Origin: Ardenticatenaceae bacterium
GTDB taxonomy: Bacteria > Chloroflexota > Anaerolineae > Promineifilales > Promineifilaceae
NCBI GenBank assembly: GCA_020634415.1
Contig: JACKBT010000001.1
Span: 62,001 to 126,000, forward strand
Direction: 5' to 3'
Length of the DNA: 64,000 bases
Shown here: positions 53,605-62,733 of the stretch, in pieces
How the letters are laid out: each line of letters begins with the position of its first letter
Position numbering within the stretch: position 1 is the stretch's first letter
Notes under the pieces: generated by a model
Told to the model about the DNA's origin: nothing
Database searches by the model: none
What the model saw: the letters and a program-made list of their open reading frames with translations, nothing else
Made by a program: the position numbers and the translations under genes

Positions 53605-54801
53605 TTACGGCCGATGGTACAACCCCACCACACACACCGATCCCGGCCCACCCAAATTATGGACTAAACCCCGTCCATTCTCTTCAGTAGGGGTTTGCGT
53701 CGCCCCCGCTCGGCCCAACAACTGCTCATAAATCACATATGTCATGCGCACACCGCTGGCCCCAATGGGATGCCCAAAACATTTCAGCCCGCCGCTGGGG
53801 TTCACCGGCAGATCACCTTCCAGGGAAGAACGGCCGTCTCTAATAAACGCTGGCCCTTCCCCCTTCGCCACAAACCCCAAATCCTCATAATTCAAAATCT
53901 CGGTAATGGTGAAACAATCATGCACTTCCGCCACATCAATCGCCCGCAGCGGCGTTTCAATCCCGGCAGCGGCATACGCCTTCTGCCCCGCCAACTGCGT
54001 CGCCTCAAACCCAATCAACGATTCCGCCTGACGGCCGTAACGCGCACTCGTCACCGTCGCCATCTCAATCGCCTCAATCAACACATACTCATCCGTCAAC
54101 TGCGGCGCCAAATCAGCCCGGCACAAAATCGCTGCCGCCGCCCCATCACTCGTCGGGCAGCAGTCATACAGCCCCAATGGCTCACTAATCATCGGCGCAT
54201 TCAGCGCCGTCTCCAGCGTAATCTCCTTCTGGAACATCGCCTTCGGATGCCGCGCCCCGTTGTAATGATTCTTCACCGCCACCGCCGCCAAATCCTCCCG
54301 CGTCGTGCCAAATTCAGCCATATGCCGCTGCGCCATAATGCCAAACAGCCCTGGCGCACTCAGCCCCTTCTGCACAATCGGATGCCCCGTCGTCACCACC
54401 TGCCGAATCAGACTGTCCCGCGAAGCCACATCACGCATCTTCTCATTGCCCAACACCAGCACCACATCATAGACACCAGCCGCTACGGCAATGGCGGCAT
54501 TGCGCATGGCATCCATGCCCGTCGCACAGTAATTCGTCACCCGCGTCACGGGCAAACCAGGCAAGCCCAAAATATCGGCCACAAAATCACCCGCAATGCC
54601 CGGAAAACTGCCGCCCAAATTAGCCTCAAACGTCCCCAGCCAGGCCGCCTCAATGCGTTCCTTCTCAATACCCGCATCAGCCAGCGCCCCATTCACCGCT
54701 TCCAGACCCTGTTGGGCAAAGCTCTTATCTTGCAATGCGCCAAACTGGGTACAGCCCATACCAATAATCGCCACCTTGTCGCGTAAAGCATTCGGATTCA
54801 T
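53605..54801 (-). CDS. Thiolase-family acetyl-CoA acetyltransferase
   Basis: 398 aa. The nucleophile Cys is in NYCATGMDA (about 92) and the C-terminal base blocks are EVHDCFT and CFGHPIGASG. The SCP2/lipid-transfer-like form (CCPTSDGAAA, AEVHDCF) condenses or cleaves acyl-CoA. It is not the PhaA-type sequence. ATG 54801 has GAGGA upstream. Grouped with the FabG-like gene downstream, which supports a fatty-acid or PHA-like pathway. Confidence 0.9.
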   Translation of the reverse strand: MNPNALRDKVAIIGMGCTQFGALQDKSFAQQGLEAVNGALADAGIEKERIEAAWLGTFEANLGGSFPGIAGDFVADILGLPGLPVTRVTNYCATGMDAMRNAAIAVAAGVYDVVLVLGNEKMRDVASRDSLIRQVVTTGHPIVQKGLSAPGLFGIMAQRHMAEFGTTREDLAAVAVKNHYNGARHPKAMFQKEITLETALNAPMISEPLGLYDCCPTSDGAAAAILCRADLAPQLTDEYVLIEAIEMATVTSARYGRQAESLIGFEATQLAGQKAYAAAGIETPLRAIDVAEVHDCFTITEILNYEDLGFVAKGEGPAFIRDGRSSLEGDLPVNPSGGLKCFGHPIGASGVRMTYVIYEQLLGRAGATQTPTEENGRGLVHNLGGPGSVCVVGLYHRP

Positions 54802-54820
54802 CACTCATTCCTCGTATGCA

Positions 54821-54853
54821 AGATTGGTTCAAACTTCGAGATTGAACCAATCT
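54821..54853. repeat. Inverted repeat AGATTGGTTCAA
   Basis: AGATTGGTTCAA / TTGAACCAATCT with a 9-nt loop, upstream of the thiolase gene. The same core occurs at 45832-45863. Confidence 0.75.
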
Positions 54854-54855
54854 CC

Positions 54856-55818
54856 CTAAAGATGCTGTTCAAAAAAAGCTGTCACCAGTTTGGGGTTATC
54901 CACCACATACCGATAGCCGCCAAAACGATGGCTCGTTTTCACCACCAACGGCCCCACTGGATTGGAAGCGGCAGCAGCAATTTGAGCCACATCCGCTACT
55001 GATCCCCACTCATCGCCATCACCTTGCACAAATAAAACAGGGGTATCCCCGGCCTGAGCCATAGCTGAAGACGGCCGTATTTCCCCCAGCCCCACTCCGC
55101 CCACCAACCTGTACACCACATCCACCAACGGCAGCACCACCGCGCCCAAAACCCCCATCAAATCTCGCGCATACCCTTTGGCAAAAACCACCGGGCTGGT
55201 GGGCTGCACAGCCACCGCCGCCTGAATCCCATCCGTCTCGGCCAGACCATACAGCACCGTGTTGCCACCCATAGAGAAACCGATAGCACCAATACGGCCG
55301 TTATCCACATCCGGCCGCAGCCGCAAATAATCCAACACCCCCAACAAATCCCGCACCTCATACTTACCAAACGTCACCGGTGCCGCCGCTGCACTCTCCC
55401 CATGATTCCGCAAATCAAACATCAGCAGATTGTACCCCTCCTGATGCAGCACATATGCCAGCCGCAGCAAATCCACAGACCCGCCCCGGCCCAGCCGCGC
55501 CAGAAAATCCTCCCCCGCCTCCCCCAACCGATTCCAGGGCCAACCATGCACCATAATCAACGTCGCCCCCTCCCCACTTCCCCCTCTCCGCTCACCCCGC
55601 TTCCCCGGCACAAACCAGCCCGCCAGCCGCACCCCATCCCGCGCCGGAAACTGCACCTCCTCATAATCCATCCCCAAATCATTGGGAGTCGCCCACAAAG
55701 GCTGTCGCGGCGGCTTAACCAGATAGCGGACAAAAAAAGCCACCACTGCCACCACAACCCCCGCCACTATCCCTGCAATAAAAAACAACCAACTCAAAAC
55801 CCGCCGAAACTGCCGCAT
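54856..55818 (-). CDS. Membrane-anchored alpha/beta hydrolase
   Basis: 320 aa with an N-terminal membrane helix (8-33). Nucleophile elbow GFSMGGNT, acidic residue in GDGDEWGS and His in SHRFGGYRYV. The oxyanion block is MVHGWPWNR. It may be an esterase or peptidase with cytoplasmic or exported active site; substrate unknown. GGAG lies before ATG 55818. A heptamer fold-back separates it from the PIG-L gene. Confidence 0.85.
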   Translation of the reverse strand: MRQFRRVLSWLFFIAGIVAGVVVAVVAFFVRYLVKPPRQPLWATPNDLGMDYEEVQFPARDGVRLAGWFVPGKRGERRGGSGEGATLIMVHGWPWNRLGEAGEDFLARLGRGGSVDLLRLAYVLHQEGYNLLMFDLRNHGESAAAAPVTFGKYEVRDLLGVLDYLRLRPDVDNGRIGAIGFSMGGNTVLYGLAETDGIQAAVAVQPTSPVVFAKGYARDLMGVLGAVVLPLVDVVYRLVGGVGLGEIRPSSAMAQAGDTPVLFVQGDGDEWGSVADVAQIAAAASNPVGPLVVKTSHRFGGYRYVVDNPKLVTAFFEQHL

Positions 55819-55838
55819 AAAAACTCCAAATCACCAAA

Positions 55839-55887
55839 AGATTGGAGATTGGAGATTTTTACTCTCCAATCTCCAATCTCTACTCTC
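55839..55887. repeat. Heptamer repeat fold-back (AGATTGG/CCAATCT)
   Basis: AGATTGG, AGATTGG, AGATTTTT then TCCAATC, TCCAATC, TCTACTC in 7-bp register; inverse arms. Confidence 0.85.
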
Positions 55888-56731
55888 CAAACAAATCATA
55901 TTCCCGAAAACCATCCGGCACAGGCGGATACGCCCGCATAAACATCTCCTGAGCAAAAAGCCGCTTTTGCACCCAGACCGGCAGCCAACCAAACCGCCCA
56001 CCACCACCGCCACCCTGGCTGGCATGGCAGGCACTCGCCGCCTGCTTCACATCCCAATACTCTCGATAATTGATCCGCGCATGAACCTTCTCCGGGTCCA
56101 TCCCCAACTTGGTAAAATCTATGTCCTTATTACGCCCCATCTTCGTGGGGTCTTGCCCCCGCAGACGCATCATCAACGTAAAAAACTTCACAAATCGCCG
56201 CGGGAACGCCGAGTAATACAGCCGCTCCGGTTGATAAGGAGGCAGGCCAAGCTCGGGATATTTTGTGGCATCACCAGCGGCGGAAAAAGCGGGTGTCGTC
56301 ACCTTCCAACACATAATATGATCTGGATGAAAATAACCACCCATCTCGTCATGCGTAATCACCACCTGCGGCCGAATCTCTCGAATCAGCTTCACCACGC
56401 GGCACACCGCTTCATCCAAATTAGCATTCACAAAAGCCTTGGGGTGTTGTCCCGCTGAGTCACCGATATAACCAGAATCTCGATAACCAAGATTGTGCAA
56501 GGTAACGCCCAAAACGCGAACGGCCGCTTGCAATTCCTCTGCCCGCACCGATACCAACTGCTCCCGCTTATCCTCAAACCCCTTTTCAACCGAACCAGCC
56601 GCCCCATCCGTCGCAATCGCCACATGCACATCTACTCCCTCCGCCGCATACCGCGCCAAAGTCCCACCCGTGCCAAACGACTCATCATCAGGATGCGCCA
56701 CAACCGCCAACATTCGTTTCTTTTCGCTCAT
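55880..56731 (-). CDS. PIG-L family deacetylase
   Basis: 283 aa. Zinc motifs AHPDDE (12-17) and HPDH near 137 define the LmbE/PIG-L family, which removes acetyl from N-acetylglucosaminyl conjugates (GlcNAc-PI, the mycothiol intermediate, bacillithiol). MshB/Mca versus another substrate cannot be told. A C-terminal extension beyond about 230 contains a Gly-run. No ribosome site; ATG 56731. Confidence 0.9.
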   Translation of the reverse strand: MSEKKRMLAVVAHPDDESFGTGGTLARYAAEGVDVHVAIATDGAAGSVEKGFEDKREQLVSVRAEELQAAVRVLGVTLHNLGYRDSGYIGDSAGQHPKAFVNANLDEAVCRVVKLIREIRPQVVITHDEMGGYFHPDHIMCWKVTTPAFSAAGDATKYPELGLPPYQPERLYYSAFPRRFVKFFTLMMRLRGQDPTKMGRNKDIDFTKLGMDPEKVHARINYREYWDVKQAASACHASQGGGGGGRFGWLPVWVQKRLFAQEMFMRAYPPVPDGFREYDLFGE

Positions 56732-56740
56732 CTACTCGTA

Positions 56741-56815
56741 GAAATTAAGAATTATGAATAATAAATTATGAAGGCAGCACCGTTCCTAATTCATCATTCT
56801 TAATTCATAATTATT
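56741..56815. repeat. Heptamer repeat fold-back (AT-rich)
   Basis: GAAATTA, AGAATTA, TGAATAA, TAAATTA, TGAAGG then the inverse TAATTCA, TCATTCT, TAATTCA, TAATTAT in 7-bp register. Confidence 0.8.
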
Positions 56816-57578
56816 TCTTGTGCCCCTGCTGGTGAAAATATTGCAAAGCCGGCAAAAAGGGCACAGGCCGAATCGAATTAAAAGGATGGCGCACACCAGG
56901 CAAAACCAACAGTTCTCCATTGGGCAAAACCCGACTCAACCGAGCCGCCTCCGGCAGTGGCACCAACTCATCCCGGTCACCCACACTCACCAAAACCGGC
57001 ACTTGCAGCCTCGTGACCATATTCTCCGTCAGCCCATTATTCACCAAAAAACTCACCAAATCGGCCGCTTGCCGCACCAACTCTCGCCACTGCCGCGCCC
57101 CATGCAGTTGCACCAACTGATCCGCATACGCTGGCACCTTTTGCGCCATCTGATCCGGGTCAAGCTGCGCCCGCATCTTCGCCGCCGCCTCTTTACTCCA
57201 ATAAAACTTCGTGGCATGAGCCGACAGCGTTTTCACACGGCGGGGCTGGTTCATAGCCGCCAAAATACCCAAATAGCCACCCAGACTATAACCGGCAATA
57301 TGCACACTCTGCACATCCAGATGATCCAGCAGCCCCACAATATCCATCGCCATACGGTCTGGTTTAAGATCAGGAGCCTTATTTTCAGAACGGCCGTGTC
57401 CCCGCAAATCCATATGAATCAACCGATAATCCACCGTCAACGCCCGCTCAAAATTGCGCCACTCCGTCGTCAACGTCCCCAACATACTCGGCAGCAGCAG
57501 CAAAGTCTCCCGCTTCGGATCCGTACCAACCACCTCATAATTAATCAACGTATCGTCATCCGCTTTCCAAAATGCCAT
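56811..57578 (-). CDS. Alpha/beta hydrolase
   Basis: 255 aa from ATG 57578, which has AGGTGA upstream. The frame opens at 57644 but that runs through the repeat. Oxyanion block LLLLPSMLGT, nucleophile GYSLGGYLG, acid in GDRDELVPLP, His in GVRHPFN. BioH/lactonase-like without a lid; substrate unknown. It sits between the PIG-L gene and acpS with repeats on both sides. Confidence 0.85.
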   Translation of the reverse strand: MAFWKADDDTLINYEVVGTDPKRETLLLLPSMLGTLTTEWRNFERALTVDYRLIHMDLRGHGRSENKAPDLKPDRMAMDIVGLLDHLDVQSVHIAGYSLGGYLGILAAMNQPRRVKTLSAHATKFYWSKEAAAKMRAQLDPDQMAQKVPAYADQLVQLHGARQWRELVRQAADLVSFLVNNGLTENMVTRLQVPVLVSVGDRDELVPLPEAARLSRVLPNGELLVLPGVRHPFNSIRPVPFLPALQYFHQQGHKK

Positions 57579-57592
57579 GCTTTCACCTAAAA

Positions 57593-57650
57593 AGGTAATT
57601 AGGTAATTGGGTAATTGATCATTACGAATTCCCCAATTACCCAATTACCT
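57593..57650. repeat. Octamer repeat fold-back (GGTAATTG)
   Basis: GGTAATTA, GGTAATTG, GGTAATTG at 8-bp spacing, then CCAATTAC, CCAATTAC as the inverse. It overlaps the end of acpS. Confidence 0.85.
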
Positions 57651-58022
57651 TCCCATCGCCACCACAAACCCAATCGCATGAGTCTCCGTATGCGACAAAC
57701 TAATCGCCCACTCCGTTAGACCCAACTGCACCGCCAAATCCTTGGCCCGTTCATGCAAAATCAGCTCCGGCTTCCCCCGCTCATCCGTCAACACTTCCAC
57801 ATCCTTCCAATAAATATCCCCGATCCCCGTCCCCATCGCCTTGCCAACCGCCTCCTTAATAGCAAAACGTCCCGCCAAACTCGTGGCCCGCCCCTCACAA
57901 TAAGCCTGCTCCTGCGGCGTAAAAAAACGATCCAAGAAACGCTGCCCATGCCGCTCCACACCTCGCGCCATTCGCACCACCTCAATCATGTCTACGCCTA
58001 CTCTTAACACAGCAATCGGCAT
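57645..58022 (-). CDS. acpS: Holo-[acyl-carrier-protein] synthase
   Basis: 125 aa. Transfers 4'-phosphopantetheine from CoA to ACP. GVDMIEVVRM has the metal-binding Asp, and FAIKEAVGKAMGTG carries the Glu/Lys. Length and both blocks fit AcpS. The end overlaps the octamer repeat. ATG 58022 lacks a good ribosome site. The M16-like gene lies 33 bp upstream across a repeat. Confidence 0.95.
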   Translation of the reverse strand: MPIAVLRVGVDMIEVVRMARGVERHGQRFLDRFFTPQEQAYCEGRATSLAGRFAIKEAVGKAMGTGIGDIYWKDVEVLTDERGKPELILHERAKDLAVQLGLTEWAISLSHTETHAIGFVVAMGR

Positions 58023-58025
58023 TCC

Positions 58026-58062
58026 ATCATCGGCAATCGGATAACGAATAACCGATCACCGA
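58026..58062. repeat. Heptamer repeat (AATCGGA)
   Basis: AATCGGA, TAACGAA, TAACCGA, TCACCGA in 7-bp register between acpS and the M16 gene. Confidence 0.65.
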
Positions 58063-59339
58063 ATACCATTAAGTGGCAATCCCGCCACAGCCACCGCCAA
58101 CTGATCCACACTCAAATATTTCTGAGCAGCAGCTTGAATACGTTCCACTGTCACCGCCTGCACCAGGCCAGGATACCGCTGCAAAAAGTCTAACCCCAAA
58201 TCATAAAAGGCCATATCGCCAATAATACCGGCCAGATTGGCATTTGTTTCCAGGCTGACGGGCAGCGAGCCAGTGCGGTAAGCCTGGCTGTCTGCCAGCT
58301 CTTCGGCCGGAACAGGTTCATTTTGCATACGGCCGATTTCCCCCCGCACACTCTCAATCGCCTGTTCCACCTTATTCGGAGCCACCCCCATACTCACAAT
58401 CCAGGGTGATGGCCCCAGGCCACCTTGCAAATGACTGTAAGCATAATAAGCCAGCCCCTGCTCCTCACGCACCGTCTGCCCAATGCGCCCCATCATACCA
58501 AAAACACCCAAAATTGTGTTCATCAAACTGGCATCCATATAATCCGGCGCATTACGGCGCGGCCCTGGCAGGCCCAAATAAATGTCACATTGGCTCTTGT
58601 CCGCCATCGGCACATCCCTGCGGATAATGCCCGTTGGCCGGGCCACATCAGCCACTTCGGGCAAAGGCTGCTGCTCAGGATTACGCCAATTGCCCAAAAC
58701 GGCCGTTACCTTCGCCAACGCCTCCTCCGCCCGAATCGCCCCCACCACCGTCACAATCATCCCCTGCGGGCCATAATAACGTTGGTGGAACGCCTCAATC
58801 GCCTCCCGCGTCATGCCCAGAATCGTTTTAGGATAGCCCGAAATAGAACGGCCGTATGGATGCTCCCCATACAACATCTCCCGAAACGCCAAATTCGCCA
58901 TCTGCTGCGTATCATTCGCCCGAATCTGCAACCCCGTCAAAATCTGGCCCCGCACCTGCTCCACATACTGCACCGGAAACGTCGGATAACACAGCGACTG
59001 CGCCGTCATATCCAACATCAAATCCAAATCCTCCACCAACCCACCCGCCGAAAACTGCGTCGCGTGCCGCCCCCCCGCAAAGTCCAGCGCCGCCCCCACC
59101 CCTTCTAGCTCCTCGTAAATTTGGTCAAACGGCCGTTTCTCCGTACCATACATCAACAAAGCCGCCGTAAAATCGGCCAACCCCGTACATTCCGCCGACT
59201 CCGCCACCGCCCCCGCCCGCACCACACCATCCAACACCACCGACTCAGTGGCAAAATTTTCATACACCAATAAAGTTATGCCATTATCCAAGACATAACG
59301 ATGAATTGTTTCGGGACCAGGGTAGCGCGTATCAAGCAT
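58056..59339 (-). CDS. M16 peptidase homolog, catalytically inactive
   Basis: 427 aa, two M16 halves. The first half starts with YVLDNGITLLVYEN as in processing peptidases. The zinc motif HxxEH is replaced by D56-F-T-A-A in GLADFTAALLMYGT, so the metal site is lost. The C-terminal half keeps the Arg/Tyr-rich block near 300 (GLAYYAYSHLQGGLG). In bacteria such proteins pair with an active M16 subunit, which is not in the window. TATCAT ends 6 nt before ATG 59339 with a TTGTCG -35 at 17 bp, so a leaderless transcript is likely. Confidence 0.85.
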   Translation of the reverse strand: MLDTRYPGPETIHRYVLDNGITLLVYENFATESVVLDGVVRAGAVAESAECTGLADFTAALLMYGTEKRPFDQIYEELEGVGAALDFAGGRHATQFSAGGLVEDLDLMLDMTAQSLCYPTFPVQYVEQVRGQILTGLQIRANDTQQMANLAFREMLYGEHPYGRSISGYPKTILGMTREAIEAFHQRYYGPQGMIVTVVGAIRAEEALAKVTAVLGNWRNPEQQPLPEVADVARPTGIIRRDVPMADKSQCDIYLGLPGPRRNAPDYMDASLMNTILGVFGMMGRIGQTVREEQGLAYYAYSHLQGGLGPSPWIVSMGVAPNKVEQAIESVRGEIGRMQNEPVPAEELADSQAYRTGSLPVSLETNANLAGIIGDMAFYDLGLDFLQRYPGLVQAVTVERIQAAAQKYLSVDQLAVAVAGLPLNGIR

Positions 59340-59345
59340 AACAGA

Positions 59346-59374
59346 ATGATACGATTACTCACGCTTCACGACAA
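59346..59374 (-). promoter_or_regulatory. M16-like gene promoter, leaderless
   Basis: Minus-strand TTGTCG, 17-bp spacer, TATCAT (59346-59351), 6 nt to ATG 59339. Confidence 0.5.
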
Positions 59375-61163
59375 ATAAGGTGATATCATCGTGCTGCGGC
59401 GCATGGCGCGTAAACAAATCAATAGCCCGTTGAATCGCCGCCAACACCTCATCGGCCGTTGCCTCCGGCCTGGCAGCCAGCAAATCAGACACGGCCGTTT
59501 CCAGCCTCCCCTCGCCAAATTCCACCTTGTCGGCCGTCATCGCCTCCGTCACCCCATCCGTAAAAAACACCAGCACATCCCCCGGCGCAACCAGCATCTC
59601 ATGCTGCACCAACCCAATCTGCGGCAGCACCCCCAACACAATACCATCACTCGCCAACCACTGGCACCGCCCCCCATGCCACCACAGCGGCGGATTATGC
59701 CCCGCATTGGTGTATTGAAAACGGCCGTCCGCCGCCAACACCCCATAAAACGCCGACACAAACATATCCGCCCAGCTATCCTCCTGAATAAACTGATTCG
59801 CCATCGTCAACGCCTGCGCCGGTTCCCAACCCCGCAGCGCCGAATTACGAATCGTCGTCCGGCACAACGCCATAAACAACGCCGCCGGAATCCCCTTATC
59901 CGACACATCCGCAATCACCAGCCCCCACTCATCCGGCCCCTCCGCCAACTGAAAGAAATCATAAAAATCACCCCCCACCTCCTGCGCCGCCTCATACACC
60001 GCCGCAAACTGCCAGCCCGCCAAAGCCGGGCAAGCCTGCGGCAGCATACTTTCCTGAATCTCCCGCCCCAACGCCAGGCTGCGCTCCAAAGCCATCTGCT
60101 GCCGCTCCTGCCGCCGCAGCCGCGCCTGCTCCAGCGCAATCGCCGCCTGATTCGCCATCAACTGCAAAAAACGAATCTCCTCCGCCGTAAACCGGCGCAG
60201 CTTACGCGAATCAATCAGCAGCGCCCCAATAGACTGCCCCCGCGACACCAGCGGCACAACCGCCGCCGATTCAAACGCCTCCACCCGAATCCACGCCCAC
60301 AACTCCGGGTCTGCCTGCAAATGGGGCAAACGCTCCCGGTCACTCTCATCCTGCACCCACAACGGCCGTTGCGAAGCCATCACCCGCCCCGACCCCGTAC
60401 TGGCATCATTGCGAATCCGATACCCATGCGCCACCGGATCAGAACGCCAGCCCACCGCCGCCCGAAACACCAGCCACTCCGGCTCATGCCGATCCGGCAG
60501 CAAAATCGCACAAGCATCCACCACCAACAACCGCTGCACCTCCGCCACCACATACCCCATCAACTCATCCAACTCCGGCCGCCCCAACATCTGGCTCGAA
60601 AGCTCCAACAGCGTCGCCTGCTCCAACACCCGCTGCTCCCGCAGCAATTCATACAGCCGCGCCCGCTCCAACGCCACCCCCATATGGTTGCCCACATTCG
60701 TCAGCAGCGCCAACGCCTGCGGACTAAACGCCTCCCAACTCGCCGCCGCCACATTCAAAATCCCCAACACCCGTTCCCCCGCCCGCAGCGGCGCAGACGC
60801 ATGAACCACCAATCCCCGCCGATCCCCCACCGACTCAGCCAAACGGCTGCACGTCACCTCATTATAGGCTTCCGTTAGCTTGCCCTTGTCGCAAAAACCC
60901 TGGCAGTCACACCCCTTATCCCAGGCCAACGCCTTATCCACCGCCAACGCTGGCGGCAAATGATGGTGCGCGGCCAACTGATAGCCCCGCCCCGCCCACC
61001 GCTCCTGCGCCAGCGGCTCCACCACAAAAATCCAACCCGTCTCCAGCCCCATCACCTCAACCAGCCGCGCCAAAGCCATATCCAACGCCCCGCGCACATC
61101 CACCGCCCGGTTCAGCGTCTCCACAATCTGATTCAGCATCAGCAAATCATCAGCCATCCTCAT
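59355..61163 (-). CDS. GAF-GAF-SpoIIE (PP2C-type) phosphatase
   Basis: About 602 aa. GAF 1 (about 10-170) contains C85, C87, C91 and C105 in GCDCQGFC...TC, a possible metal or Fe-S centre. GAF 2 is about 190-345. The C-terminal SpoIIE phosphatase starts near 375 with VGGDFYDFF, LVIADVSDKGIPA, NAGHNPPLWW and FFTDGVTEA, carrying the metal Asp residues. It probably controls an anti-sigma antagonist by dephosphorylation in response to a redox or ligand signal. Starts at ATG 61163 or, with TAAAAT 6 nt upstream, at ATG 61157. Confidence 0.9.
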   Translation of the reverse strand: MRMADDLLMLNQIVETLNRAVDVRGALDMALARLVEVMGLETGWIFVVEPLAQERWAGRGYQLAAHHHLPPALAVDKALAWDKGCDCQGFCDKGKLTEAYNEVTCSRLAESVGDRRGLVVHASAPLRAGERVLGILNVAAASWEAFSPQALALLTNVGNHMGVALERARLYELLREQRVLEQATLLELSSQMLGRPELDELMGYVVAEVQRLLVVDACAILLPDRHEPEWLVFRAAVGWRSDPVAHGYRIRNDASTGSGRVMASQRPLWVQDESDRERLPHLQADPELWAWIRVEAFESAAVVPLVSRGQSIGALLIDSRKLRRFTAEEIRFLQLMANQAAIALEQARLRRQERQQMALERSLALGREIQESMLPQACPALAGWQFAAVYEAAQEVGGDFYDFFQLAEGPDEWGLVIADVSDKGIPAALFMALCRTTIRNSALRGWEPAQALTMANQFIQEDSWADMFVSAFYGVLAADGRFQYTNAGHNPPLWWHGGRCQWLASDGIVLGVLPQIGLVQHEMLVAPGDVLVFFTDGVTEAMTADKVEFGEGRLETAVSDLLAARPEATADEVLAAIQRAIDLFTRHAPQHDDITLFVVKRE

Positions 61164-61209
61164 ATTTTAACATAGGTGCGAAAACACAACCCACAAGTTG
61201 CTAGCCTAC

Positions 61210-61242
61210 AGACCTCCGAGGTTTTTGAAACCTCGGAGGTCT
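61210..61242. repeat. Perfect 15-bp inverted repeat (AGACCTCCGAGGTTT)
   Basis: AGACCTCCGAGGTTT / AAACCTCGGAGGTCT with a 3-nt loop. The arm is the same as in the palindromic element at 49599-49679. No target duplication recognised here. Confidence 0.85.
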
Positions 61243-61337
61243 CTCAGCCACATAAGATTAATCTTTGCCAATGCTCTGTAGCTTCTAATCATCAATCTTA
61301 TTAGAATGGTGCCGATTTGCTCATAGGAAAGTGAAAG

Positions 61338-62702
61338 ATGAAAAAACGAACGAAAACCATCATATTAACCATTACCTTTATACAACTGGCGATTATTGCG
61401 GCTTTAACCATCTTACCGCCGCTGGCCCGCGCCCTACCCGGCGAATATCGGGTGCGCATCGCCCATTATGCCCTGGGCGATGCCCTGCTGGATATAGGGG
61501 CAACCCCCTTACCCACAGCCCTGCCTGCGCCCAACCGGGCCATCACCCCCGTGCGCATTACCATTCCCGCCATAACGGCCGTTACCCCCACCCCACAACC
61601 CACTGAAACACCTCAACCTACTGTTGAAATAGAAGCAGAGCTAGAAACGGCCGTTACTCCTTTCCCTACCACTGAGCCAACAAATACACCAGAACCAACC
61701 GCTGCCGCCACCGCCATGCCCCTGCCCCCCCAAGCCCGCATTGACGGGCTAGAAATCATCGCCCAGGGCTTCAACAACTGCGGCCCCGCCAACCTCACCA
61801 TCAACCTCACCTTCTACGGCGACACCACCACCCAAGAAACCGCCGCCGCCTTCCTCAAACCCAACCGCGAAGACCGCAACGTCAGCCCCTGGCAAATCGT
61901 GGACTACGTAAACGAACAATCCACCATGCGGGCCTTCATCGGCAGCGGCGGCACCCTCGAACTACTCAAACGCCTCATCGCCAACGGCTTCCCCGTCGTC
62001 ATCGAAAAAGGGTACGAACTCCCCAGCGAAGGCTGGCTCGGCCACTACCTCACCCTCTTCGCCTACGACGATGCCCAACAAGAAATGCTCAGCATGGACA
62101 CCAACCTCGGCCCCTGGGACAACAGCGGCCGAGTAGATTCCTACGAAGACATAGAATATTACTGGCAGCAGTTCAACTACACCTTCTATGTAGTGTATCC
62201 TCCCAGCCAAGAGCAAATTGTCTACGATTTGTTAGGTGAAGAGATGCTAGACACGGCCGTTATGTGGCAAAACGCCGCCGAAATCGCCCAGGCCGACATT
62301 GACCAAAACCCCGAAAACGCCTTCGCCTGGTTCAACCTCGGCTCCAGCCTCACCCGCCTCGGCGAAATGACCGGCGAAGCCGCCTTCTATGAAAATGGAG
62401 CCAATGCCTTCGATCAGGCCCGCGTATTAGGCATCCCCCCCCGCATCGTCTGGTATCAGTTCCGGCCCTATATTGCTTATATGAAAGTCGGCCGTTATCA
62501 AGACATGCTCGATCTAGCCGAAGCCACCCTAGCCACCCAGGGCGGCCAAAACGTCGAAGAAACCTACCTCTACAAAGGCCACGCCCTGGCCTTCACCGGC
62601 AATGGTGCCGGCGCCGTCGAAGCTTACCAAGAAGCCCTACGCCTCAACGAAAATTTCTACCCCGCCCAATGGGCATTAGATGCCATCGTGGGCAATGGCT
62701 AA
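61338..62702 (+). CDS. C39-like peptidase with TPR, membrane-anchored
   Basis: 454 aa. N-terminal signal anchor, then a Thr/Pro-rich linker (about 85-125), a Peptidase_C39_2-like domain and TPRs. The nucleophile Cys148 is in FNNCGPAN, with His in GWLGHYLTLFAYDD. Repeats (ENAFAWFNLGSSLTRL, YLYKGHALAFTGNGAGAVEAYQEAL) fill 300-454. It probably cleaves or binds peptides outside the cell. GGAAAG precedes ATG 61338. Convergent with the DUF305 gene. Confidence 0.82.
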   Translation: MKKRTKTIILTITFIQLAIIAALTILPPLARALPGEYRVRIAHYALGDALLDIGATPLPTALPAPNRAITPVRITIPAITAVTPTPQPTETPQPTVEIEAELETAVTPFPTTEPTNTPEPTAAATAMPLPPQARIDGLEIIAQGFNNCGPANLTINLTFYGDTTTQETAAAFLKPNREDRNVSPWQIVDYVNEQSTMRAFIGSGGTLELLKRLIANGFPVVIEKGYELPSEGWLGHYLTLFAYDDAQQEMLSMDTNLGPWDNSGRVDSYEDIEYYWQQFNYTFYVVYPPSQEQIVYDLLGEEMLDTAVMWQNAAEIAQADIDQNPENAFAWFNLGSSLTRLGEMTGEAAFYENGANAFDQARVLGIPPRIVWYQFRPYIAYMKVGRYQDMLDLAEATLATQGGQNVEETYLYKGHALAFTGNGAGAVEAYQEALRLNENFYPAQWALDAIVGNG

Positions 62703-62733
62703 AAGTTTGAGAAGGTGGCTTCGCTAGATAGGC

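Noticed and set aside
53695..54786. A 363-codon plus-strand frame opposite the thiolase gene
   Set aside because: Arg/His-rich translation without motifs; antisense to a well-supported gene.
59391..60878. A 495-codon open frame on the plus strand opposite the SpoIIE phosphatase gene
   Set aside because: It is Arg/Pro/His-rich with no start signal and mirrors the GC-rich coding strand of a clear enzyme; a shadow frame.
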